A stretch of 52,702 nucleotides of DNA from Pseudonocardiales bacterium (GTDB taxonomy: Bacteria > Actinomycetota > Actinomycetes > Mycobacteriales > Pseudonocardiaceae): positions 5,165 through 57,866 of the forward strand of contig QHBZ01000180.1 in the NCBI GenBank assembly GCA_003244055.1. The letters are read 5' to 3'. A model generated the notes under the pieces. That model was not told the origin of the DNA and did no database searches. It saw only the letters and a program-made list of their open reading frames with translations. The position numbers were made by a program, and so were the translations under genes. This document shows positions 31,050 to 40,188 of this stretch, piece after piece (within the stretch, counting starts at the first letter, position 1; each line of letters opens with the position of its first letter).

Positions 31050-31385
31050 AACAACGCCTGGCCACCGCCGCGTTACGCGACGCGCTGGCGAGGCCAGCCC
31101 TGTCGATATTCGCGCGCGCCACGTCCGCGTGCTTCTGCAGGTACTCGAGGGGTGACCAGCCGGCCGTCCGGAGGCAACGCTCTGGCCAGCCAGATCGTGC
31201 TGTACCCGCCGAGCGTTCCGAACTCGAGGATCCTGCGTGCCTTCATCATCCTGGCGAGCAGGTTGAGCAACTTGCCCTGCGCGGGTGAGACAGCGATGGC
31301 CGGCAAACCAGCCGCGGCACTGGCCGGGAGCGCTGCATCCAACGCCTCATCGTGTTCAATGAGTGCGGGGTTTCGACCCCGCCTA
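31050..31385 (-). pseudogene. O-methyltransferase remnant (family 3), frameshifted and truncated
   Basis: One frame reads DEALDAALPASAAAGLPAIA then VSPAQGKLLNLLARMMKARR and ILEFGTLGGYSTIWLARALP with PDGRLVT, the unmistakable N-terminal half of a catechol-O-methyltransferase-like enzyme with its SAM motif E-F-G-T-L-G-G-Y. A one-base shift then continues LEYLQKHADVARANIDRAGL in a second frame, after which homology stops. The C-terminal half (metal site) is missing, and no start is visible. The gene is a usual neighbour of the sigE-rseA-tatB region in actinobacteria, so it is a relic of that locus. Confidence 0.75.
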
Positions 31386-31970
31386 GAGCTCGGGACCGCG
31401 CGCCCGCAGGTCGTCGACGGTGGCCATCGCCTGCTTGAGCTCACCGAGCCACTGCTGGGCATGCTCGCCGACCAGCCGCACCGCCCAGGCCAGCGCCTCC
31501 GACCGGGACCGCGCCACCCCAGCATCGACCAGGGTGTCGAGCACCAGGCGCTCGGGTTGCCGCAACCGGGTCATCACTGGCACAGACAATGTCGTGAATA
31601 TCTCCTCGGTGCCACCCAGCCGGGCACCCCAGGCCACCTTGCGCCGGTAACGGTGCTCGGCCTGCCTGGCGATCTCGATCCGCTCGTCGCGGCTGTCCTC
31701 GCGGAACCGGCTGATCCGGCCGGCCTCAGCTGCCGCCCGCTGCGCGTCGTCGGTCAACTCCTCTTCCAGCGCAGACAGATCACCCACGACGATGATCTCC
31801 TCGCGGTCCGCGCTGACCTCGACCTCACCGACGAACCAGCCATCCGGCAACCGTCCGGTGAACCACGCTTTGGCGTCGTCCGCCGGCGGCAGGTCAGCTT
31901 GCTGCCAGCCACCACGACCTTGCCACCGTCCCTCGGAGCGCGCCCCGTGCGGCCGTCCTCGTCCCACCAT
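31383..31970 (-). CDS. Conserved actinobacterial protein with C-terminal RHH-like segment
   Basis: Encodes 195 residues from the ATG at 31970, with AGAGGA about nine bases upstream; an ATG at 31997 is an alternative. The middle part (AWFTGRLPDGWFVGEVEVSA, EIIVVGDLSALE) is beta-rich; RISRFREDSRDERIEIARQA is helical; the end (LSVPVMTRLRQPERLVLDTL, then VDAGVARSRSEALAWAVRLV) looks like a ribbon-helix-helix DNA-binding fold. I know the family only as a conserved hypothetical. The AT-rich direct-repeat element upstream supports autoregulation. It runs into the methyltransferase relic on the same strand. Confidence 0.75.
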   Translation of the reverse strand: MVGRGRPHGARSEGRWQGRGGWQQADLPPADDAKAWFTGRLPDGWFVGEVEVSADREEIIVVGDLSALEEELTDDAQRAAAEAGRISRFREDSRDERIEIARQAEHRYRRKVAWGARLGGTEEIFTTLSVPVMTRLRQPERLVLDTLVDAGVARSRSEALAWAVRLVGEHAQQWLGELKQAMATVDDLRARGPEL

Positions 31971-31999
31971 GTCATCATCCTCTCGCTCGCCCTGCATGT

Positions 32000-32031
32000 T
32001 GATTACAACATTACATACATTGCAGAGCAAA
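32000..32031 (-). promoter_or_regulatory. AT-rich tandem TGTAAT element upstream of the RHH-like gene
   Basis: In the gene sense the bases read TGTATGTAATGTTGTAATCA, with TGTAAT repeated at 8-base spacing, in DNA otherwise above 65% GC. It may combine a -10 element with repeated operator half-sites for a ribbon-helix-helix repressor. The 31971-32104 gap holds nothing else evident. Confidence 0.5.
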
Positions 32032-32104
32032 CGAGATACGCCGAGGGTGAACGGGTGGAGCCGGCGGCAACTATCCGTCAGCGCGGGCCGCCGTGTTTAC
32101 GTTG

Positions 32105-34111
32105 TCAGCCGCTTCGGAGTTGGGCCTGCAGGTCCTCGACCGAGGTCACTGGCCGGTCACAGACGAAGCCGTGGCAGACGAAGGCCGCCGAGGTACCACC
32201 CACCAGGTCCCGCCCGGCGAGCATCGGCGCATCGGCACCCGGTTGCCCGGCCAGCACCACCGCGCCACCCGGCGCGGCCTCCCGGGCCGCCCGCTCCAGG
32301 GCCACGCGGGCAGCATCCCCGGCGGCACCGATCACGGCGATCTGCACCGGCCCGTGCGCCAGCGCCTCAGCAGTGGTCAGCCAGTGCCCGGCGGACTGCG
32401 GGACCTTCGCCAGCACCCCACCCGCCCGCGTGATCGCCGCTTCGGCAGCCGCTCGATAGGCCTCCGCACCGGTCAGCGCCGAGGCGGTGACAAACGCGGC
32501 GGCCAACGCGGAGGCACCCGCTGGGGTGGCGTTGTCAGTCGGGTTGGTGGGACGCCGGAACAGCGCCTCCGCGTCGCTGGCGGTATCGAACCAGGCGCCG
32601 GGGTGCTCTGAGTCGCCGAAGTGCTTCTGGGTCAGCTCCAGCACCGGTAGCGCAGCCTGCAACCAGCGGTCCTCGCCAGTGACCTGGTGCAGCGCGAGCA
32701 GACCCTCGATCAGCCAGGCATGATCGGCCAGCACCCCGGCCGCCTGGCCCACCACGCCGTCTCTGGAACTGCGCCGCAGCCGGCCATCGACCAGATGAGT
32801 ACCCAGCATGAGCTCCGCCGCGGCGGCCGCCGCCGAGATCCACTCCGGACGGTCCAGCACGCCGCCGGCCTCCGCCAGGGTGGTGATCGCCATCCCGTTC
32901 CACTCGGTGACCACCTTGTCGTCCCGGCCGGGCTGCGGGCGAGCTGCCCGGGCCGCGAGCAGCGCGGCGCGCACCCGCTCCCAGCGCTGCGCGTCATCGG
33001 GCTCGGCCGGCAGCTGCAGCACCGACGCGCCATGCTCGAAAGTCCCGGCCTCGGTCACCACCAGTAGCTCCGCCGCCCACTGGCCGTCGGTTGACCCGAG
33101 CACCTCGATGAGCTGCGCCGGCGTCCACACGTAGGTGGCGCCCTCCACGCCCGCGGTATCGGCGTCCAGCGACGCAGCGAAGCCACCCTGCGCAGTGCCC
33201 AACACGTCGAGCAGGAAGGTCGCTGTCTGCTCAGCCACCCGTCGAGCGCTCGCCGATCCGGTCAGCCGGGCCAGGTGGGTGTAGGCACGCAGCAGCTGGG
33301 CGTTGTCGTAGAGCATCTTCTCGAAGTGCGGCACCACCCAGGTGGCGTCGACGCAGTAGCGCGCGAAACCACCGGCGAGCTGGTCATACATCCCGCCGCG
33401 GGCCATCGCCTCACAGGTGCGCTCAGCCATCGACAAGGCCCGTTTGGAGCCGGTCCGCTCGTGGTGCCGGAGCAAGAACTCCAGCAGCATCGACGGCGGG
33501 AACTTCGGGGCACCACCGAACCCGGCATGTTGGTCGTCGAACTCGGCAGCCAACTTCTCGACTGCGGCAGCCAGCACCTGATCGTCGACTGCCGACTCGG
33601 CCGGTGGCGCGGCCCGTTCGGAGAGCTGCTTGGCGATGCGCCGGGCCGCATCTTGGACCTGCGCACCGCGGTTGGCCCAGGCCTCGCGCACGGCGATGAG
33701 CAGCTCAGGGAAGCCCGGCAGGCCCTGCCGGGGTGACGGCGGGAAGTAGGTGCCGCAGTGAAACGGCTCACCGGTGGGGGTGAGGAAGCAGGTCATCGGC
33801 CAGCCACCGCGGCCGGTGATGGCCTGGGTCGCCTCCATGTAGACAGCGTCGACGTCGGGGCGTTCCTCCCGATCGACTTTGATGTTGACGAAGTTGGCGT
33901 TCATCACCGCTGCGATGTCCGCGTTCTCGAAGGACTCGTGCGCCATCACATGGCACCAATGACAGGCGGCGTAGCCGATGGACAACAGCACCGGTACACG
34001 GCGCCGCGCGGCCTCCGCGAACGCCTCATCGCACCACGGCCACCAATCGACCGGGTTGGTGGCATGCTGCAGCAGGTAGGGACTGGTGGAGCTCGCAAGC
34101 CGGTTCGCCAT
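32105..34111 (-). CDS. DUF255 thioredoxin-fold / glycosidase-like protein (YyaL family)
   Basis: Encodes 668 residues, full length. The N-terminal thioredoxin-like domain has [20 protein letters not shown] and CHWC at residues 50-53 ([18 protein letters not shown]), then [13 protein letters not shown]. The rest is an alpha/alpha toroid resembling N-acylglucosamine epimerases ([56 protein letters not shown]). The function is not established; the CHWC suggests a redox or metal role. It follows in order the small membrane gene and mca, as in Rv1082-Rv1084. Confidence 0.93.
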   Translation of the reverse strand: MANRLASSTSPYLLQHATNPVDWWPWCDEAFAEAARRRVPVLLSIGYAACHWCHVMAHESFENADIAAVMNANFVNIKVDREERPDVDAVYMEATQAITGRGGWPMTCFLTPTGEPFHCGTYFPPSPRQGLPGFPELLIAVREAWANRGAQVQDAARRIAKQLSERAAPPAESAVDDQVLAAAVEKLAAEFDDQHAGFGGAPKFPPSMLLEFLLRHHERTGSKRALSMAERTCEAMARGGMYDQLAGGFARYCVDATWVVPHFEKMLYDNAQLLRAYTHLARLTGSASARRVAEQTATFLLDVLGTAQGGFAASLDADTAGVEGATYVWTPAQLIEVLGSTDGQWAAELLVVTEAGTFEHGASVLQLPAEPDDAQRWERVRAALLAARAARPQPGRDDKVVTEWNGMAITTLAEAGGVLDRPEWISAAAAAAELMLGTHLVDGRLRRSSRDGVVGQAAGVLADHAWLIEGLLALHQVTGEDRWLQAALPVLELTQKHFGDSEHPGAWFDTASDAEALFRRPTNPTDNATPAGASALAAAFVTASALTGAEAYRAAAEAAITRAGGVLAKVPQSAGHWLTTAEALAHGPVQIAVIGAAGDAARVALERAAREAAPGGAVVLAGQPGADAPMLAGRDLVGGTSAAFVCHGFVCDRPVTSVEDLQAQLRSG

Positions 34112-34149
34112 GTGGCTATCCTCCCTGGCCCGCCGGCAGCGCGGAACCG

Positions 34150-34443
34150 TTACTCCTCACGAGGTGGATCACCGGAACCGTCATCGAAAGACTGCGGGAC
34201 ATCGAATGACTCCGGGACTCGGCGCAGATGCTTGTTCATCGACCGCACCAGCAGCGCCACGGCCAGGAAGAATAGCAGCAGCACCACCAATCCCAACGGC
34301 GCGGCCTTGCCGAAATCCTCGCCCTGCCCACCTGGGTCGGGGCCCGGCCTGGGGGGCGGGGCAAGCGCTCCGGCTGAGTGCATCGCCGAGAAACCAGGGG
34401 AGGTCACCGCCGAGAAGTCACTGGGCAGCAGCAACTGCGTCAT
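34150..34443 (-). CDS. Small single-span membrane protein (Rv1083-like)
   Basis: Encodes 97 residues. The first half is Pro/Gly-rich ([15 protein letters not shown]), then a membrane span ([19 protein letters not shown]), then a basic [14 protein letters not shown] tail. ATG at 34443 overlaps the mca stop as ATGA, so it is coupled to mca. The protein is conserved next to mca in mycobacteria from memory; function unknown. Confidence 0.82.
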   Translation of the reverse strand: MTQLLLPSDFSAVTSPGFSAMHSAGALAPPPRPGPDPGGQGEDFGKAAPLGLVVLLLFFLAVALLVRSMNKHLRRVPESFDVPQSFDDGSGDPPREE

Positions 34444-35330
34444 ATGTGCACCCGCTCCCGGACGCCGGAGAACAGATCATCCTCCGGCAGCGTCGTGTCG
34501 ACAAGCGAACGGGCCAGCTCGTACTCCTCGGTCGGCCACAGCTGAGCCTGCACTGCGTGCGGCACGGCGAACCACCGGCTCGACGGGTCGATCTGGGTCG
34601 CGTGTGCGCGTAGCGCGTCGTCGCGCACCGGGAAGTATTCGGCGCACTGCACCCGGGTGGTGACCCGCTCCAGGATGTCTGGAAGCGAGGGGTCCCACTT
34701 CGCCAGCCACTCGCCGAACGGCGATTCCAAGCCCTCGGCGAGCAGCGCGTCGTGCATCAGCTGCATCCGCCTGCGTGAAAAGCCATGGGTGTAGTAGAGC
34801 TTCAACGGCTGCCACGGTGGCCCGGCGTCGAGGAAACGCTCCGGGTCGCCCGCGGCGTCGAACGCGGCGACCGATACCTCGTGGCAGCGGATGTGGTCGG
34901 GGTGCGGGTAGCCACCCTTCTCGTCGTAGGTCACCACGACGTGCGGCCGGAACTCGCGAATCACCCGGACCAGATCCTGGGTGGGGACTTCCAGCGGCAA
35001 CGCCGCGAAGCAACCCTCCGGCAGCGGCGGCTTCGGGTCACCCTCGGGCAGCCCGGAGTCGACATAACCCAGCCAGCGGTGCCGCACTCCCAGAATCTGC
35101 GCCGCGCGCGCCATCTCCTGGCGGCGGACCGCACTCATTTCCGCCGGGTGCTCCGCCAGATCGGCCGGCTCGAACGACGGGTTGAGGATGCTGCCGCGTT
35201 CCCCACCGGTACAGCTGACGACCATCACATCATGACCATCGGCGACGTACCGGGCCATCGTCGCGGCGCCCTTGCTCGACTCGTCATCGGGATGCGCGTG
35301 CACCGCCACCATTCGCAGCTGCTCAGCCAT
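34440..35330 (-). CDS. mca: Mycothiol S-conjugate amidase
   Basis: Encodes 296 residues. LmbE/MshB-fold zinc amidase: [20 protein letters not shown] with metal ligands His13 and Asp16, a [10 protein letters not shown] loop, and [14 protein letters not shown] supplying the third zinc His. Mca cleaves mycothiol conjugates of electrophiles, releasing mercapturic acids for export, so the organism makes mycothiol. The length and the HxxH context favour Mca over MshB; MshB-type deacetylase activity may coexist. Divergent from DUF4307 with 142 bases between, as in Rv1081c-Rv1082. Confidence 0.93.
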   Translation of the reverse strand: MAEQLRMVAVHAHPDDESSKGAATMARYVADGHDVMVVSCTGGERGSILNPSFEPADLAEHPAEMSAVRRQEMARAAQILGVRHRWLGYVDSGLPEGDPKPPLPEGCFAALPLEVPTQDLVRVIREFRPHVVVTYDEKGGYPHPDHIRCHEVSVAAFDAAGDPERFLDAGPPWQPLKLYYTHGFSRRRMQLMHDALLAEGLESPFGEWLAKWDPSLPDILERVTTRVQCAEYFPVRDDALRAHATQIDPSSRWFAVPHAVQAQLWPTEEYELARSLVDTTLPEDDLFSGVRERVHI

Positions 35331-35472
35331 GGACGCCTGCTCATCCCTTCTCCAGCGCCGGTTGGGCGGGCTGCCCGGGCGGTGAGATTATTCAGACCAT
35401 TGTTCCTGCCGGACCCGCAGTGCCTTCCGGTGGGCCGTCGGCGTAGGTAACCCATCCGGGAGGTACAACACC

Positions 35473-35904
35473 GTGACCGCTGGCCAGCTTCCCGAGGGCC
35501 GCTACGGACCGCGGGCAGTCGGGAGCCGCCGCCGTTGGGCGGTACCGGTGGGACTGCTACTCGCGGTGCTCGCCGGCCTGGGGATCGCGGTGATCGGCTA
35601 CCGCAACCTCGGCACCACACCGATCCGGACCGAGACGCTGGGCTTCACCCTGCTGGCGGGTAATGTCGTGCAACTGCGGCTCACGGTGATCCGCGACAAT
35701 CCCGCTCAGCCTGCTGTGTGCATCGTCCGAGCCCGCTCCCGGGACGGCGAGGAGACTGGGCGCAAGGAACTCTACGTGCCTCCAGCCGCCGGGCCGATCG
35801 TGCTGTCCACGGTGGTGCACAGCTCGCGGCCACCGGTCACCGCTGAGGTCTACGGCTGCTCATTCCAGGTGCCCGGGTACCTCAATCCTCCTCCGAAGTC
35901 CTGA
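35473..35904 (+). CDS. DUF4307 membrane-anchored protein
   Basis: Encodes 143 residues. After a Gly/Arg-rich N terminus (EGRYGPRAVGSRRRW) comes one span (VPVGLLLAVLAGLGIAVIGY) and an Ig-like extracytoplasmic domain (TETLGFTLLAGNVVQLRLTV; ARSRDGEETGRKELYVPP; TAEVYGCSFQVPGYL). Two Cys residues probably pair outside. GGGAGG lies upstream of the GTG start. Rv1081c is the matching neighbour of mca and greA. No role is known. Confidence 0.9.
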   Translation: MTAGQLPEGRYGPRAVGSRRRWAVPVGLLLAVLAGLGIAVIGYRNLGTTPIRTETLGFTLLAGNVVQLRLTVIRDNPAQPAVCIVRARSRDGEETGRKELYVPPAAGPIVLSTVVHSSRPPVTAEVYGCSFQVPGYLNPPPKS

Positions 35905-35995
35905 CTTACGTGCCCGCTGAGCAGGCACGATCCATACCCCATCACCCATAAGGCCGAGGCCAAACCGGACACCTCGTGTTACCGTGGAAGGTGCG

Positions 35996-36054
35996 CACGG
36001 CCCCGGGGCAGGGCCGTGTTTTTCCGTTCCGGCCGCTGGCTGCATGTCAGCGGC
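35996..36054 (+). terminator. Intrinsic terminator / attenuator in the greA leader, with second hairpin
   Basis: CACGGCCC (35996-36003) and GGGCCGTG (36011-36018) form an 8-bp stem followed directly by TTTTT, a canonical intrinsic terminator. A second stem, GCCGCTG/CAGCGGC (36032-36038/36048-36054), follows. A -10-like GTTACCGT lies only about 20 bases upstream of the first hairpin, so the hairpin would be inside the greA 5' leader rather than simply ending DUF4307. E. coli greA is known to have a leader terminator; homology is not claimed. Confidence 0.7.
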
Positions 36055-36103
36055 TCGGTTCGGTCCGCCCCGCGGTTTAGCGGACGTCGGATCAGGAGGA
36101 GTA

Positions 36104-36601
36104 GTGACGACGATGAGCGATACTCAGGTAGCCTGGTTGACCCAGGAAGCCTATAACCGGCTCAAGCACGAACTAGACGAGCTGGTTGCGAACCGCCCAG
36201 TCATTGCCGCTAAGATCAACGACGCTCGCGAGGAAGGCGACCTCAAGGAGAATGGCGGCTACCACGCCGCCAGGGAAGAGCAGGCTCAACTCGAGGCGCG
36301 GATCCGTCAGCTGCAGGAACTGCTCCGGGTGGCCAAGGTCGGCGAGGCCCCGGCCGAGTCCGGGATCGCCGCTCCCGGAATGGTTGTCACCGTTCGCTAT
36401 CAGGGTGACGACGAGATCGAGACCTTCCTACTCGGTTCACTGGAGGAAGTCGCGGCCGGGGACTTGGAGGTCTACTCGCCCAACTCTCCGCTGGGTAAGG
36501 CGATCATCGGCGCGCATGAGGGCGAGGACCGGCACTACGAGCTGCCCAACGGCGGTTTGATGACCGTCGCCGTCGTCAAGGCCGAGCCCTTCCGGCGCTG
36601 A
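36104..36601 (+). CDS. greA: Transcription elongation factor GreA
   Basis: Encodes about 165 residues. The N-terminal coiled coil has the cleavage-inducing acidic tip region [20 protein letters not shown] (residues about 45-65), and the C-terminal FKBP-like domain has [20 protein letters not shown]. GreA enters the RNA polymerase secondary channel to cut backtracked transcripts. AGGAGG is four bases before the GTG at 36104 and thirteen before the ATG at 36113; mycobacterial proteins start at the equivalent of the ATG. The residues before [10 protein letters not shown] add only three amino acids. Preceded by an attenuator-like hairpin. Confidence 0.95.
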   Translation: MTTMSDTQVAWLTQEAYNRLKHELDELVANRPVIAAKINDAREEGDLKENGGYHAAREEQAQLEARIRQLQELLRVAKVGEAPAESGIAAPGMVVTVRYQGDDEIETFLLGSLEEVAAGDLEVYSPNSPLGKAIIGAHEGEDRHYELPNGGLMTVAVVKAEPFRR

Positions 36602-36611
36602 CCACCTCAGC

Positions 36612-37817
36612 TCAGCGCGCCACGAGGTAGCCGGCAGCATCCAGATCGGCAACCAGCTCCGCGCAGTGTTGCGCGCCCCGGGTTTCCAGGCTCAGCGCGA
36701 CTACCGCATCGCCGACCGCAAGGCTGCCGGCGATGCGGGAATGTGCCACGTCGACGACGTTGGCACCGGAATCGCCGATCCGGGAAAGCAACCTGGCGAG
36801 CTCTCCGGGCCGGTCAGGCACCGTCACCCGCAGGGCTAGGAACCGCCCGCCCGCGCTGAGGCCATACCGGATGAGATGCATCAGGAGTAGCGGGTCGACG
36901 TTGCCCCCGGACAGCACGGCGCAGACTGGTCCGGGGAAACGCACGGACGGTTGCAGCAACGCCGCGACGGCGGCGGCACCAGCCGGCTCGACGAGCATCT
37001 TGGCTCGCTCCAGGCACAACAGCACGGCCTGGGACAGCGCCTCCTCCCCCACCGTCAGCACGTCGTCGACCAGGGCGGACACCTGAGCGAAGCTCACCGG
37101 ACCCACTTCGGAGACGGCGATACCGTCGGCCATCGTGTGCTGGCGGCGCAGCCGCACCGGCGCCCCAGCGGCCAGCGATGGGGGCCAGACCGCGGCCCCC
37201 TCAGCCTGCACACCGATGACTCTGACGTCCGGCTTGACGCCCTTGACGGCGGCGGCGATCCCGCCTACCAGCCCGCCTCCACCGGTGGGCACCAGTACGG
37301 TCCCGACGTCGGGCAGCTGCTCGAGTAGTTCCAGGCCGACCGTGCCCTGGCCGGCAACGATGTCGGGGTGGTCGAACGGGTGAATGAACACCGCTCCGGT
37401 GTCCTGGGCGAAGGCTCGCGCCGCGGCCAGCGATTCTTCGACGACGTCGCCGAAGAGGTGCACCTGCGCGCCGTAGCCGCGGGTCGCGGCAACCTTGGGC
37501 AGCGCGGCGGTCACCGGCATGTAGACCGTTGCGGTGGTGCCCAGCAGCGCGGCTGCCAACGCCACACCCTGGCCATGGTTGCCCGCGCTGGCGGCCACCA
37601 CCCCCCGGGCCCGCTCGGCGCAGGACAGGGCATGGATCCGGACGTAGGCGCCCCGGATCTTGAACGATCCGGTGCGCTGCAGGTTCTCGCATTTGAGATG
37701 AACCGGTACCGCGCAGCGCTGCTCGAGCACCGCGCAGTGCTGCACCGGTGTGAGCCGGACGACGCCGTGCAGCGTCTCTCGAGCGACTCTGATCTTCTCT
37801 ACCCCGACCAGCTCCAT
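36612..37817 (-). CDS. ilvA: Threonine ammonia-lyase (biosynthetic/degradative type)
   Basis: Encodes 401 residues. PLP-dependent conversion of threonine to 2-oxobutanoate and ammonia, first step of isoleucine synthesis. PLP Lys53 in NLQRTGSFKIRGA, AGNHGQGVALAA, phosphate loop PTGGGGLVGGIAAA, and a C-terminal ACT-like domain (LRVTVPDRPGELARLLSRI). Its length and single ACT domain match the Ilv1/TdcB-type actinobacterial enzyme, allosterically regulated by amino acids in relatives. ATG at 37817. It sits between greA and metB, convergent with greA by ten bases. It supplies 2-oxobutanoate to the same pool as cystathionine lyases nearby. Confidence 0.92.
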   Translation of the reverse strand: MELVGVEKIRVARETLHGVVRLTPVQHCAVLEQRCAVPVHLKCENLQRTGSFKIRGAYVRIHALSCAERARGVVAASAGNHGQGVALAAALLGTTATVYMPVTAALPKVAATRGYGAQVHLFGDVVEESLAAARAFAQDTGAVFIHPFDHPDIVAGQGTVGLELLEQLPDVGTVLVPTGGGGLVGGIAAAVKGVKPDVRVIGVQAEGAAVWPPSLAAGAPVRLRRQHTMADGIAVSEVGPVSFAQVSALVDDVLTVGEEALSQAVLLCLERAKMLVEPAGAAAVAALLQPSVRFPGPVCAVLSGGNVDPLLLMHLIRYGLSAGGRFLALRVTVPDRPGELARLLSRIGDSGANVVDVAHSRIAGSLAVGDAVVALSLETRGAQHCAELVADLDAAGYLVAR

Positions 37818-37911
37818 AGGCGAAGATCCTGCCAGCCGGCGCGCGCCGGCGTGACAGCTGCGCGGGCGGAGCAACGCCAGGTAAGGTCTAGAGCAAATCA
37901 TGGGAGGTGGG

Positions 37912-38142
37912 ATGGGCCGCCGCTGGATGCCGGTCGTGGCTACGGTTGGGGTGGCCGTTCTGCTTGCGGGCGCCGCAGTCTTCACCGCAGACCGGGCGGG
38001 CTGCGCCGAGCCGGGTAGTTACGTGCCGGTGCCGGGTGGCGTGCAACTCGTCGGCGGATGCTTCAACAGCGCCGACCTGCCGGTGGCACCGCCGCCGTTG
38101 AAGCAAACCCCGCCACCACCGAAGAGCGTCCCGGGCGATTAG
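37912..38142 (+). CDS. Small exported/membrane protein, Pro-rich C terminus
   Basis: Encodes 76 residues. GGGAGG lies five bases before the ATG at 37912; an ATG four codons earlier lacks it. A single signal-like span (MPVVATVGVAVLLAGAAVF) is followed by two Cys residues (AGCAEPG; GGCFNSAD), likely a disulfide outside the cell, and a Pro-rich end (APPPLKQTPPPPKSVPGD). Not recognised. It converges on metB with two bases between stops. Confidence 0.65.
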   Translation: MGRRWMPVVATVGVAVLLAGAAVFTADRAGCAEPGSYVPVPGGVQLVGGCFNSADLPVAPPPLKQTPPPPKSVPGD

Positions 38143-38144
38143 AG

Positions 38145-39281
38145 CTACCCGAGCGCCGCGAGCAGATCCTCGATGAGATCCTCGGCGTCCTCGATACCCA
38201 CCGACAGCCGGATCAAGTCGGCAGGTACTTCGAGCTGGGTTCCCGTGGTGGAAGCGTGCGTCATGCGCCCGGGGTGCTCGATGAGCGACTCCACCCCACC
38301 CAGCGACTCGGCCAGGGTGAACACCCGGGTGCGGGCGCAGACAGCCAACGCCGCCGCGGCGCCACCTCCGACGGTGAATGAGACGATCCCACCGAACCGG
38401 CGCATCTGCTTGGCGGCGATCTCGTGGCCACAGTCGGTGGCCAGACCGGGATAGCGCACCCCGGTCACGGCCGGGTGCGCCTGCAACGCCGCAACGACCC
38501 GCTCAGCGTTGTCGCAGTGTCGCTCCATGCGCACCGCCAGGGTCTTGATGCCCCGCAGGGTCAGCCAGGCATCGAACGGCCCGGGCACCGCGCCGGCGCC
38601 GTTCTGCAGGAAGGCCACCTGCTCGTCCAACTCGGCGTCATCGGTGATCAGCGCGCCGCCGATGACGTCGGAATGGCCGCCGAGGTACTTGGTGGTCGAG
38701 TGCAGCACCACATCCGCACCGAGTGCCAGAGGCGTCTGCAGGTAGGGCGTGGCGAAGGTGTTGTCCACCACCAGCCGGGCGCCTGCCTCGTGCGCGATGG
38801 CCGACAGCGCCGCGATGTCGGCGATGTTGAGCAGCGGGTTGGTCGGGGTTTCGCACCACACCAACCGGGTGTTCGGGCGCATCGCGGCCCGCACAGCGCC
38901 GAGATCGGACTGCCCGACGGCGGTGTGCTCGATCCCCCAGTGCCGGAACACCTTGTCGATCAGCCGGAACGTGCCACCGTAGGCGTCGTCGGGGATGACG
39001 ATGTGGTCACCCGGCCGACAGGTCGCTCGCAGCAGCACATCACTGGCCGCCATCCCGGACGCGAAGGCGCGCCCGTGCAGACCTGCCTCCAACGCCGCCA
39101 GGCAGGTCTCCAGCGCCGTGCGGGTGGGGTTGGCGGTGCGGGCGTACTCGTAGCCCTCACGCAGCCCGCCGACGCCATCCTGGACGAAGGTGGAGCTGCT
39201 GTGGATCGGCACGATCACCGATCCGGTGTAAGGATCCGGGTCTTGACCAGCATGGATCGCACGGGTGGCGAAGCCTGTCAC
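38145..39281 (-). CDS. metB: Cystathionine gamma-synthase (Cys/Met PLP family)
   Basis: Encodes 378 residues. PLP-type I fold of Cys/Met metabolism: TRAIHAGQDPDPYTGSVIVP, YEYARTANPTRTALE, SGMAASDVLL, and PLP Lys in HSTTKYLGGHSDVIGG. With O-succinyl- or O-acetylhomoserine and cysteine it makes cystathionine; close homologues are gamma-lyases, so direction is uncertain. In M. tuberculosis the gene lies in the same order next to greA, cbs and the RDD protein. GTG start with TAGGCT six bases upstream, probably leaderless. Confidence 0.9.
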   Translation of the reverse strand: MTGFATRAIHAGQDPDPYTGSVIVPIHSSSTFVQDGVGGLREGYEYARTANPTRTALETCLAALEAGLHGRAFASGMAASDVLLRATCRPGDHIVIPDDAYGGTFRLIDKVFRHWGIEHTAVGQSDLGAVRAAMRPNTRLVWCETPTNPLLNIADIAALSAIAHEAGARLVVDNTFATPYLQTPLALGADVVLHSTTKYLGGHSDVIGGALITDDAELDEQVAFLQNGAGAVPGPFDAWLTLRGIKTLAVRMERHCDNAERVVAALQAHPAVTGVRYPGLATDCGHEIAAKQMRRFGGIVSFTVGGGAAAALAVCARTRVFTLAESLGGVESLIEHPGRMTHASTTGTQLEVPADLIRLSVGIEDAEDLIEDLLAALG

Positions 39282-39287
39282 CTCGCC

Positions 39288-39293
39288 AGCCTA
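39288..39293 (-). promoter_or_regulatory. -10 hexamer TAGGCT, leaderless promoter of metB
   Basis: TAGGCT on the minus strand ends six bases before the GTG at 39281. It overlaps the end of the RDD gene, whose stop is at 39291. Confidence 0.5.
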
Positions 39294-40112
39294 CGGGGTT
39301 GCGCTGCCGGTGCGATCTTCGGTTGCCCCGTCTGCTCCGGGCTGCGGATCAACCCGGAGCACCACTGTCTTGACGATCTTGTCCGCGAAGGTCTGGCGCT
39401 TGCCGTCCCACAGCGGCCACAGGTACCCGATGCCGAACTCCAGACCGTGGCAGATCTGACGCACCAAGGCCCGGCCGAACCCCACTGGCTGGCCGGTCTC
39501 GATCGTGACCAGTTTCGTCCTCGTCACCCGGCGGCCGAGGCTTTGCCCCGTGGTGCCCTGCAGGTAGCCCGAGTTCCACACACCGAAGCCCAGCAGCAGC
39601 ACCAGGTAGCCGACCGCGGCAGGCGTCGGGCGCCACGCCACACCGCCGGTCGCGACCACGAGGGACAGCAGGAGGTTCAGCACGATCACCGGAGCCACGT
39701 AGTCGATCAACGAGCTGTTCGCCCTGGCACCGAAACCCGCCAGCGGCTGCGGCGACGGCGCTAGATGACCAGTGTGCGGCGTCGCACCGGCCGGTGCGCC
39801 GGTATCTGCCGGGTATACCTCGGGCAAGACCGCCGCGTCGGGCGATCGGGCAGGTTCTCGCAATTGGATAGGACGCGTTAATCGCCCGAACTGCGGTGGT
39901 GGTACGAACTGTTCTAATCGTCCGAATTGCGGTGGCGATGGCGGCCGCGGCGGCTGCCCATACTGCGGCGGCCAGGTCGTTGATAGTGACGGGGGCACCG
40001 GCGGGGGTACCGGCAGCGCAACCGATGCAGGCTGGTCATCGGCCGGCTCAATGGGCTGGGCCGGCTCAATGGGCGGGGAAGGCGGCTGGGCGGTGGGCCG
40101 GGAAGTCGTCAT
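39291..40112 (-). CDS. RDD-family membrane protein with Pro-rich N terminus
   Basis: Encodes 273 residues. Residues about 1-125 are Pro-rich with short repeats (PPQFGRL twice, AQPIEPA-like), including duplicated DNA around 39880-39950 and 40040-40075. Residues 130-260 are the RDD domain: NSSLIDYVAPVIVLNLLL, TTGQSLGRRVTRTKLVTIET, VRQICHGLEFGIGYLWPLWD and KRQTFADKIVKTVV, with three membrane spans. Resembles the proline-rich antigen Pra/Rv1078. It is upstream of metB and downstream of cbs on one strand. A transport or envelope function is unproven. Confidence 0.9.
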   Translation of the reverse strand: MTTSRPTAQPPSPPIEPAQPIEPADDQPASVALPVPPPVPPSLSTTWPPQYGQPPRPPSPPQFGRLEQFVPPPQFGRLTRPIQLREPARSPDAAVLPEVYPADTGAPAGATPHTGHLAPSPQPLAGFGARANSSLIDYVAPVIVLNLLLSLVVATGGVAWRPTPAAVGYLVLLLGFGVWNSGYLQGTTGQSLGRRVTRTKLVTIETGQPVGFGRALVRQICHGLEFGIGYLWPLWDGKRQTFADKIVKTVVLRVDPQPGADGATEDRTGSATP

Positions 40113-40188
40113 GATTCGTTAACCCCCTCGCTAAGGCAGCCTGGCGCATTCGTGCGCGGTCAACGTAGCGGACCCGATCCGGCGCCCC

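Noticed and set aside
31047-32459. 470-codon plus-strand ORF
   Set aside because: Antisense to the methyltransferase relic, the RHH-like gene and DUF255; no family features.
38424-39764. 446-codon plus-strand ORF opposite metB and the RDD gene
   Set aside because: Mirror frame of metB with no motifs.
39880-40075. Short direct repeats in the RDD gene as a CRISPR or minisatellite
   Set aside because: They are two-copy codon-level repeats encoding PPQFGRL and Pro-rich segments within one reading frame.
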